NCBI GenBank assembly: GCA_030745755.1
Contig: JASLOA010000020.1
Span: forward strand, 1 to 64,000
Length of the DNA: 64,000 bases
DNA from: Kiritimatiellia bacterium
GTDB taxonomy: Bacteria > Verrucomicrobiota > Kiritimatiellia > UBA8416 > JABMPJ01
Direction of reading: 5' to 3'
The position numbers and the translations under genes were made by a program. Below, piece after piece: positions 58,044-64,000 of this stretch. A model generated the notes under the pieces. It searched no databases. It was not told the origin of the DNA and saw only the letters and a list, made by a program, of their open reading frames with translations. Within the stretch, counting starts at the first letter, position 1, and each line of letters begins with the position of its first letter.

Positions 58044-59492
58044 CTATTTGCGCCAGAACCTTGGAAGCAAGATAATCAGAACCGTATAGAGCTCGAGGCG
58101 GCCTAGCAACATGAATACGGTCAGAAGCACCTTCCCCACGGCAGGAATGGCGGCGTAGTTCTCTACCGCACCCACGCCGCCGAGTCCCGGACCGATATTC
58201 CCCAATGTCGCAATGACGGAGGAGAGGGCCGTCTGCAGGTCGGGCGTGAAGAACGACATGATCAATGTGCCTATTGCAAACACCAGGACAAAGACAATGA
58301 AGAAGGCGGCTATATGTGAGACGACATCGGGTGATACGGGGTCGCGCCCGATCTTAACCTTCATGACGGCCTGCGGCTGCATGAAGAGGCGAATTTCACG
58401 CAGGACCTTTTTGAGTACCACGAGAACCCGAATGTTCTTCATGCCGCCCCCGGTCGACCCGGCACAGCCGCCGACGAACATCAGCAGGATCAGTATGACC
58501 TTGGATGCCCCCGGCCACAGATCGAAGTTCTCGGTGCAGAACCCGGTGGTGGTCATGATGGAGGTCGACGTGAAGAAGGCGACACGCACGGACTTCCAGA
58601 ACGACGGGTAGATGCGTCCGTAGACGTTGGCAACGACTACGGCGGTGGCTGTCAGCCAGACGCCCAGGTAGAAGCGGAACTCGGGGTCTTTGAAGTAGCA
58701 GAGCGGGCTGCCGCGCAAAGCCCGGTAGTTGAGTGCGAAGTTGGTGCCGGCCAGGAACATGAAGACAATGATCACGACCTCGATGTAGACGCTGTTGTAG
58801 GCCGCCACACTGGCGGTTCGCGTAGAGAATCCTCCCGTGGCCAGCGTGGCGAAGGAGTGGCAGAAGGCATCAAACCAGTCCATGCCGCCGAGACGCAAAA
58901 GTCCGGCTTCGCTCAGGCAGAGCAGTATGTAGACACCCCAGAGAAGCTTGGCGGTCGTGGCGATACGGGGTGTGAGCCGGTCTTTGGACGGACCGGGCAT
59001 CTCGGCGCGGTAGATCTGCATGCCCCCTACACCGAGAAAAGGGAGAATGGCAACGCAAAGCACAAGCACACCCATGCCGCCAAAGAAGTGCGTCATCGCA
59101 CGCCAGAACAGGACACCACGCGGGAGCTGCTCAAGATCTGTCAGCACCGAGGCCCCGGTAGTTGTGAAGCCGGACATGGTCTCGAAAACGGCCGACACCG
59201 GATCGGCGATGACCCCTGTCAGAAGGTAGGGCAGTGCACCGAAAAGGGATGCGACCACCCAGCCCAGGGCAACGATGCCGAACCCGTCACGACGTGAAAG
59301 ATCGACCGACCCCCGGGTGGTGGCAAACATGATGACACCGGAAAGAGAGACGATGGCGGCGGAGATGAGCAGGCCGACCTGTGTGGTAATGGGATCGGCG
59401 TAGAGCTTCGCTATTCCGGCACACAGGGCAATGGCGAGCCCCAGCACGACCAGCATGACTGAAATCAGATGGAATACAGGCCTGGGGTTCAC
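58044..59492 (-). CDS. trkH: Trk/Ktr potassium uptake protein TrkH
   Basis: A 482-residue K+ channel-like protein with four pore repeats. The selectivity segments include TMSGFTTTGASV, HSFATLATGGFSTR, TSTSIMTTTGFCTENF and TLGNIGPGLG. The second-half GGCAGSTGGGMKNIRV follows the third pore, as in TrkH. It needs a TrkA-type gating subunit, encoded just upstream on the same strand across MITE copy B. The start is GTG, with AAAGGAA about eight bases before it. It lies 33 bases from the SLC12-like gene, so both may be read together. Confidence 0.92.
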   Translation of the reverse strand: MNPRPVFHLISVMLVVLGLAIALCAGIAKLYADPITTQVGLLISAAIVSLSGVIMFATTRGSVDLSRRDGFGIVALGWVVASLFGALPYLLTGVIADPVSAVFETMSGFTTTGASVLTDLEQLPRGVLFWRAMTHFFGGMGVLVLCVAILPFLGVGGMQIYRAEMPGPSKDRLTPRIATTAKLLWGVYILLCLSEAGLLRLGGMDWFDAFCHSFATLATGGFSTRTASVAAYNSVYIEVVIIVFMFLAGTNFALNYRALRGSPLCYFKDPEFRFYLGVWLTATAVVVANVYGRIYPSFWKSVRVAFFTSTSIMTTTGFCTENFDLWPGASKVILILLMFVGGCAGSTGGGMKNIRVLVVLKKVLREIRLFMQPQAVMKVKIGRDPVSPDVVSHIAAFFIVFVLVFAIGTLIMSFFTPDLQTALSSVIATLGNIGPGLGGVGAVENYAAIPAVGKVLLTVFMLLGRLELYTVLIILLPRFWRK

Positions 59493-59512
59493 AGTCCGGT
59501 TCCTTTAGCTTC

Positions 59513-59662
59513 TTGTCTCAGAATTACGTCTGTATAACTGGCGTGTCATCCCGAGCGAAGTCGAGGGATCTCCGCCCAAGCAAGGGTCTGAGATTCCTCG
59601 GCTTCGCTCGGAATGACAAACTTACGGATTCAAAAAACTGACATTGCGTGACAGGACTCTAG
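59513..59662. mobile_element. CTAG-ended MITE-like element, copy B
   Basis: About 150 bp, homologous along its length to copy A (47048-47205), with shared TGTATAAC, the GTCATCCCGAGCGAAG core and TTCAAAAA near the right end. The right end GACAGGACTCTAG is a variant of TACAGGACACTAG; the left end has lost the CTAGTGTCC. The right CTAG provides the TAG stop of trkA. It separates trkA from trkH. Confidence 0.82.
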
Positions 59663-61005
59663 CTTCTGAATGTGCTCTGAACGCGCTCTACGTCATCTGT
59701 CCGACAGAAGATCACGAGCTGGTCGCCTGCCTGGATGATCAGGTCACCACTGGGAATGTGAATCACATCGCCTCGCAATACCGTGGTCAACACACAGTCT
59801 CCCGGCATCTTCAGTCTGCTCACTTCCTTGCCTGCCCAACGGTGACCTTTGCGAACCGCCACGTGAATCAGTTCGCCCGCAGCACGATGCAGTTGTGCCG
59901 CCGATCGCACATTGCGGCCGCGTACAAAGTGGAGGATGGCGTTCACCATGGACTGGTGTGAGCTGACGACCCGGTCAAGCAGGCCCAGGCTTCGGATCAC
60001 AGGCACGTAGCTCACGGTCGAGACTTGGGCCAGCGTCAATACGGCTCCAAGTCTGTGTGCCAGAATGCAACTGATGATGTTCAGTTTCTCGTCACCGGTG
60101 ATGGCAACGAAAGCGGCGTTTGCCCCCACGCCGGCGTCGGTAAGAATCTCACGATCGGATGCATCTCCATGGAGGACGAGGGTCTTGTGCAAGGTATCCG
60201 AACAGGTTCCGGCGCGTCCTTCATCACGTTCGATCAGAACAACGGGCGTGCGTTCTTCTTCCAGCCGGTCGGATAGCCCGAGCCCGAGCCCGCCTCCGCC
60301 GGCGATGACAATCTTCTCCAGGGGACGTCTCGCGGGATACATCCAGTCGAGCGTGGCCGATACCTCCTCGGGTCTGACGGCTACATACAGATCATCGCCC
60401 ACCTCCAGGCACGTGTCGCCACGGGGCAGAATCAGCTCATCACCACGCAGAATCGCAATGAAGCGGAGATTCGACATCATGGGATCGGAGCGCAGTAACT
60501 CTAGTGGTCCCTGCAGGAGCGGTGTGGTTTCACAAACGCGTACACCGGCAATCGTCACGCGCCCATCCAGTAGCTCCAGTGACTCGGTCAGGCCGGGGTG
60601 CCGCAGGATGTCGTGGATCTCGCGGCTGAGCTCCTCATTCTGGCTGATCAACAGATCGACCCCAAGTTGTTTGAAATCGAGCAGGGAGGAACGCTCGAAG
60701 GCGGGATCGGCTACGCGTGCGACAGTATTGCTTACACCGGCGGCATGGGCGTATTGGCAGGCGACGATGTTCACCTCATCCATACTTGTTACCGCAACCA
60801 GGAGATCTGCCTTGGAAAGTTCCGCCCGCTCCAGTACGTCAGGTGACGCCCCGTGGCCAAGGACCGTCATAACATCAAGATGTGCGTCAAGAGCGGCAAG
60901 CTGCCCTGCCGCCCGGTCCACCACGACCACATCATGTTCCATGTCGCAGAGCTTCGCGGCCAGGTTGCGCCCGGTGTTTCCCGCTCCAATAATCAGAATC
61001 CGCAT
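59659..61005 (-). CDS. trkA: Trk potassium uptake regulator TrkA
   Basis: A 448-residue cytoplasmic regulator with two RCK units. Each has a Rossmann NAD-binding loop: ILIIGAGNTGRNLAAKL at the start and VIAGGGGLGLGLSDRL near residue 230, each followed by a TrkA-C domain (LELLDGRVTIAGVR; HVAVRKGHRWAGKEVSRLK). It gates TrkH according to bound nucleotide. The stop TAG sits in the CTAG end of MITE copy B, so the native 3' end may have been altered. Confidence 0.92.
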   Translation of the reverse strand: MRILIIGAGNTGRNLAAKLCDMEHDVVVVDRAAGQLAALDAHLDVMTVLGHGASPDVLERAELSKADLLVAVTSMDEVNIVACQYAHAAGVSNTVARVADPAFERSSLLDFKQLGVDLLISQNEELSREIHDILRHPGLTESLELLDGRVTIAGVRVCETTPLLQGPLELLRSDPMMSNLRFIAILRGDELILPRGDTCLEVGDDLYVAVRPEEVSATLDWMYPARRPLEKIVIAGGGGLGLGLSDRLEEERTPVVLIERDEGRAGTCSDTLHKTLVLHGDASDREILTDAGVGANAAFVAITGDEKLNIISCILAHRLGAVLTLAQVSTVSYVPVIRSLGLLDRVVSSHQSMVNAILHFVRGRNVRSAAQLHRAAGELIHVAVRKGHRWAGKEVSRLKMPGDCVLTTVLRGDVIHIPSGDLIIQAGDQLVIFCRTDDVERVQSTFRS

Positions 61006-61051
61006 CGTTTATCCTCTCGAAATGTCCAGTGAAGCCATCTGCAATTCGCCA

Positions 61052-62116
61052 CTACAGCCACTTCTTGCGCTTGAAGAAGATAGCCATACCGGTGGCTGTG
61101 GCCAGCATAATGCCCCAGACCATCGCGTACCCCAGTGGCCACTTGAGTTCGGGCATGACTTCGAAGTTCATTCCGTAGATGCCCGCAATGAACGTGAGCG
61201 GCATGAAGATGGTGGCAATGACGGTCAAGACGCGCATCACTTCGTTCATCCGGTTGCTGACGATCGTCATATAGATGTCGAGCGTGCCGGAGAGCATGTC
61301 ACGCAGCGATTCCAGGTTGTCGATAATCTGGATCGTGTGACCGTAGACGTCGCGCAGGTAAGGTGCCAGCTTGGCATCGATCAGCTTGCTTTCATCCGAC
61401 TCCAGGTTGCCCACCAGCTCGCGTAGCGGCCACAGGCACTTGCGCAGGTATACCATTTCGCGCTTAAGCCCATGAATCTCGGTCAGCGTTTCAGGCTTGG
61501 CCTTGGCTGTCACGGCATCGTGCAGCGCTTCGATCCGGTCGCCCAGCGCTTCCAGAACAGTGAAGTAGTTGTCTACCACGGAGTCGATCAGCGAGTAGGC
61601 AAGGTAGTCGCAGCCCATGTTGCGAATGCGCCCGGCTGACGTGCGAATGCGTTCACGGACGCGGTCGAAGACATCGTCTTCAACTTCCTGAAATGTCAGC
61701 ACGTAGTTGGGACCGAGGACCAGGCTGACCTGTTCAGCCACCACGCCATCGTCGTTTTCGGGACGGTAGAGCATCTTGAGCGCCATGAAGATGTAGTCGC
61801 CGTGATCCTCCATCTTGGGCCGCTGGCCGGTGTTGGCGATGTCCTCCAGGACAAGGGGGTGTAGATCGAACATATCGCCGATCTCCTGGAGCAGGTCGGT
61901 GTCATGCAGTCCAACCACGTTGATCCAGGTCACTGTGGACTTACCGACATAGGCCTGGCACTCGCCGGCAGAGGCCAGCAGCTGCTCTCTGATCTCCCCA
62001 TCGCTGTAGTCGATCACGCTGATCTGGGTCTGTTCAACCCGCTGATCACCGAGATAGACAACAGTCCCTGGCGGCAACCCGGCCACGCCGGAGTGTTTCT
62101 TAAGAAGACTATCCAT
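61052..62116 (-). CDS. corA: Magnesium/cobalt transporter CorA
   Basis: A 354-residue CorA. The C-terminal signature YGMNFEVMPELKWPLGYAM contains the GMN filter motif, with one membrane helix before it (ATIFMPLTFIAGI) and one after, ending in the basic tail FKRKKWL. The long N-terminal cytoplasmic funnel has VLEDIANTGQRPKMEDH and MLSGTLDIYMTIVSNRMNEVM (split across the stalk helix). The transporter moves Mg2+ and other divalent ions. AGGAG precedes the ATG. It adds to the ion-transport block and faces away from ruvA. Confidence 0.93.
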   Translation of the reverse strand: MDSLLKKHSGVAGLPPGTVVYLGDQRVEQTQISVIDYSDGEIREQLLASAGECQAYVGKSTVTWINVVGLHDTDLLQEIGDMFDLHPLVLEDIANTGQRPKMEDHGDYIFMALKMLYRPENDDGVVAEQVSLVLGPNYVLTFQEVEDDVFDRVRERIRTSAGRIRNMGCDYLAYSLIDSVVDNYFTVLEALGDRIEALHDAVTAKAKPETLTEIHGLKREMVYLRKCLWPLRELVGNLESDESKLIDAKLAPYLRDVYGHTIQIIDNLESLRDMLSGTLDIYMTIVSNRMNEVMRVLTVIATIFMPLTFIAGIYGMNFEVMPELKWPLGYAMVWGIMLATATGMAIFFKRKKWL

Positions 62117-62201
62117 GACATCTCTCCTGTCCCGGCGCAGTCTGGCATAGGGCGGGACACCAAAACCAGACGAAAAGGGCTACCTCATCAGGCGTAATTC
62201 A

Positions 62202-62230
62202 TTGATCCGGGGTCCAGAATCCGGTAGACA
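62202..62230 (+). promoter_or_regulatory. Predicted ruvA promoter
   Basis: TTGATC, 17 bases, TAGACA; the ruvA ATG is ten bases further with no Shine-Dalgarno sequence. Confidence 0.4.
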
Positions 62231-62240
62231 TGAGCCACGT

Positions 62241-62837
62241 ATGATTAGCTACTTGGATGGAACGATTGCTCAGAAGCAGCCGACGCGGCTGGTATTGGAT
62301 GTGGGCGGGGTGGGGTATGAGGTGCTTATTCCTTTATGTACCTATGACCGCCTGCCCGCCACGGGCGAGCGCTGCAAGGTGTTGACGCACGATTATGTCC
62401 GCGAGGATTCACGTCAGCTTTTCGGGTTTATGACCGATGATGAGCGCGACACGTTCCGCATGCTGCTGGGAATCAGCGGGATTGGTCCCAAGATTGCGCT
62501 CAGTGCCCTCAGCGGCCTGTCGGCGCGCGAGCTGAAGGCGGCTGTCGTCGAGAGCGATGTCAAACGGCTCAGCTCTATTTCGGGTATCGGTAAGCGTACG
62601 GCCGAGCGGATGATCGTGGAGCTGCGCAGCCGGATCAAGCCGGGCGAGGCGTTGGAGGCGGTGGCCGGTGGCGACCCGGGGTCGCCCGACAACATTCGCC
62701 TGCGTGACACGGTGCTGGCGCTGATTGCGCTGGGCTACCAACAGGAGGCCGCACGCAAGATGGCCACACAGGCGCTGAAGGGTGGCGATGACCTGGGTGT
62801 GGAAGAGCTAATCAAGCGGGCCCTGGGAGGGAAGTAG
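62241..62837 (+). CDS. ruvA: Holliday junction branch migration protein RuvA
   Basis: A 198-residue DNA-binding protein that clamps Holliday junctions. The N-terminal OB fold starts [20 protein letters not shown]; two HhH motifs follow ([20 protein letters not shown] and [19 protein letters not shown]), then an acidic linker and a C-terminal domain ([18 protein letters not shown]) that touches RuvB. Start MISYLD is the universal RuvA start. It ends one base before the ruvB GTG, so the two are coupled. RuvC is not in the window. Confidence 0.95.
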   Translation: MISYLDGTIAQKQPTRLVLDVGGVGYEVLIPLCTYDRLPATGERCKVLTHDYVREDSRQLFGFMTDDERDTFRMLLGISGIGPKIALSALSGLSARELKAAVVESDVKRLSSISGIGKRTAERMIVELRSRIKPGEALEAVAGGDPGSPDNIRLRDTVLALIALGYQQEAARKMATQALKGGDDLGVEELIKRALGGK

Positions 62838-62838
62838 C

Positions 62839-63855
62839 GTGAGTGATGACCGAACACTGGGGACCCTGAATACGCCTGATGCCGATTTCGAGCTGAGCGT
62901 ACGGCCGACCCGGTTTGAGGATTTTGCCGGACAGGAGAAGGTCAAAGAGCGCCTGGAACTGGCCGTCGATGCGGCGCGCCAGCGCGAAGATGTGCTCGAT
63001 CATGTGCTCCTGTCAGGTCCCCCGGGACTCGGTAAAACCACGCTGGCCTACATCATCGCCGAGGCGATGGGGAGCGCTATCAAGGTTACCTCCGGTCCAA
63101 TTATCGATAAGCCGGGCGATCTCGCCGGCCTTTTGACCAACCTGGAGCGCGGTGATGTGCTGTTCATCGACGAGATTCATCGCATGCAGAAGACCGTTGA
63201 AGAATATCTCTATGCCGCGATGGAAGATTTTGTTCTCGATATCATGATCGACCAGGGCCCTAATGCGCGCTCCGTACGCATCGAGTTGCCTCGCTTTACG
63301 CTGGTGGGTGCCACTACCCGTAGCGGACTGATCTCGTCGCCACTGCGCTCACGTTTCGGAATCACAGACCGGTTGGACTATTACGATGCGGCCAACCTGC
63401 AGCACATTGTGGAACGTACCGCCCGGATCCTCGATATCGAGGTGGAGTCGGAAGGATCGTTGGAGATCGCACGCCGCTCACGCGGTACGCCGCGTATCAC
63501 GAACAACCTTCTGCGCCGCGTACGCGACTATGCCCAGGTGCGTGCGGATAACCGCATCACACGGGAGGTCGCCGACAAGGCACTGGCCATGCTCGATATC
63601 GATGAGCAGGGCTTGGACGACATGGACAAGCGTATCCTCGATACCATCATCCACAAGTTCTCGGGCGGCCCGGTGGGACTCAATTCGCTCGCGGTATCGG
63701 TGGGTGAGGAAGCCGACACGATCGAGGATGTCTACGAACCCTACCTGATCATGGAAGGCTACCTCAAGCGCACCGCCCAGGGGCGGGTGGCGACGGATCT
63801 GTGCTACGATCGCCTTGGACTCAAGCCAACGGGTGCGCAGCAGCGACTGCTCTAG
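62839..63855 (+). CDS. ruvB: Holliday junction branch migration ATPase RuvB
   Basis: A 338-residue AAA+ motor that drives branch migration with RuvA. Walker A is [19 protein letters not shown], Walker [12 protein letters not shown], sensor 1 [10 protein letters not shown], arginine finger region SPLRSRFG, and a winged-helix C-terminal domain ([20 protein letters not shown], split by the turn). Start is GTG with GGGAGGGAAG before it. The N-terminal [12 protein letters not shown] pattern is [11 protein letters not shown] here. Confidence 0.96.
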   Translation: MSDDRTLGTLNTPDADFELSVRPTRFEDFAGQEKVKERLELAVDAARQREDVLDHVLLSGPPGLGKTTLAYIIAEAMGSAIKVTSGPIIDKPGDLAGLLTNLERGDVLFIDEIHRMQKTVEEYLYAAMEDFVLDIMIDQGPNARSVRIELPRFTLVGATTRSGLISSPLRSRFGITDRLDYYDAANLQHIVERTARILDIEVESEGSLEIARRSRGTPRITNNLLRRVRDYAQVRADNRITREVADKALAMLDIDEQGLDDMDKRILDTIIHKFSGGPVGLNSLAVSVGEEADTIEDVYEPYLIMEGYLKRTAQGRVATDLCYDRLGLKPTGAQQRLL

Positions 63856-63890
63856 TCAGCCCTGGTAACAGCGTCTGTCTCGGATGTACT

Positions 63891-64000
63891 TCACAGACCC
63901 GCTTCCCGGTTCATGATCTCCCATGCCTTCTCGAGATAGAATCTGTAGTTCTCTAATGGTGTTCCGTTCGGGATTCTGTGATCCAGCGCAAGCACGCATC
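63891..64000 (-). CDS. C-terminal end of a probable uroporphyrinogen decarboxylase-family protein (partial)
   Basis: The minus strand reads CVLALDHRIPNGTPLENYR followed by FYLEKAWEIMNREAGL and a TGA. The DHRIPxGTPLENYRxYLxxAWEI pattern is the usual end of URO-D-fold proteins (uroporphyrinogen decarboxylase and methyltransferase relatives common in PVC bacteria). Only 35 residues are in the window; the gene continues beyond 64000. It converges on ruvB with 35 bases between them. Confidence 0.6.
   Translation of the reverse strand, partial: CVLALDHRIPNGTPLENYRFYLEKAWEIMNREAGL

Noticed and set aside
1-64000. CRISPR arrays, rRNA genes, prophage or transposase genes
   Set aside because: No spaced direct repeats of CRISPR type, no rRNA-like sequence, and no ORF resembling a transposase, integrase or phage protein was found.

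Overview
The window is a GC-rich bacterial chromosome segment with dense, mostly short-gapped genes. It has two tRNA genes, no rRNA, no CRISPR array, no prophage and no recognisable transposase gene. The gene set suggests an uncultured Gram-negative-like, menaquinone-using bacterium. It combines a futalosine menaquinone pathway, prepilin-type proteins, lipoproteins, PVC-style helical-repeat and TPR proteins, and a glycogen cycle with a GH13_8-like branching enzyme. A member of the PVC superphylum (Kiritimatiellota, Lentisphaerota or Verrucomicrobia) is my best guess, but this is an inference and no marker here proves it.

Layout. 0.25-12.4 kb: TrmJ, PyrE, a membrane glycosyltransferase, a TPR protein, a DnaQ-type exonuclease, an orphan response regulator, a SprT-like protease, a ResB/CcsA-like cytochrome c maturation pair, a possible nucleotidyltransferase pair and a nuclease-HhH protein. 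12.6-23.4 kb: a glycogen cluster (two-domain debranching enzyme, stand-alone CBM48 protein, phosphorylase, synthase, branching enzyme). 23.5-31.6 kb: ProB/ProA, a secreted acidic-tailed protein, EtfA (with ferredoxin domain)/EtfB, a cysteine hydrolase, a DUF401-type permease and a pseudopilin. 31.6-43.2 kb: RsmE, then a tightly overlapping minus-strand futalosine operon (MqnD, MqnB-UbiA fusion, UbiX, UbiD, MqnA, MqnE-MqnC fusion), a BaiN-like flavoprotein and a YgiQ-type radical SAM protein. 43.4-51.8 kb: response regulator, PTS IIA, bifunctional nuclease, ThiE, TsaE, ThiL, glycosyltransferase, TPR lipoprotein, a 29-residue bS22/COX24-like protein, HisG, PurN and tRNA-Val. 52-64 kb: a prepilin-like helical-repeat protein, an ankyrin remnant, an M48 protease, tRNA-Phe, a YgbA-like protein, an ion-transport block (SLC12-like, TrkH, TrkA, CorA), RuvA/RuvB, and the end of a probable uroporphyrinogen decarboxylase-family gene.

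The most unusual content is in the repeats between genes. I find six copies of a 33-34 bp two-tier hairpin element, each followed directly by AGC in the element's orientation. Four of these sites have an uninterrupted or reconstructable empty site in the window (tRNA-Phe, a MITE core, a 38-bp direct repeat, a 21-bp palindrome), and one copy is nested inside another. The stems show compensatory base changes. Several longer MITE-like families are also present, and at least four genes (trmJ, thiE, a glycosyltransferase, trkA) take their stop codons from such repeats. The other main observations are the two futalosine-pathway gene fusions and a decayed tandem copy of tRNA-Phe sitting behind what looks like the array's promoter.
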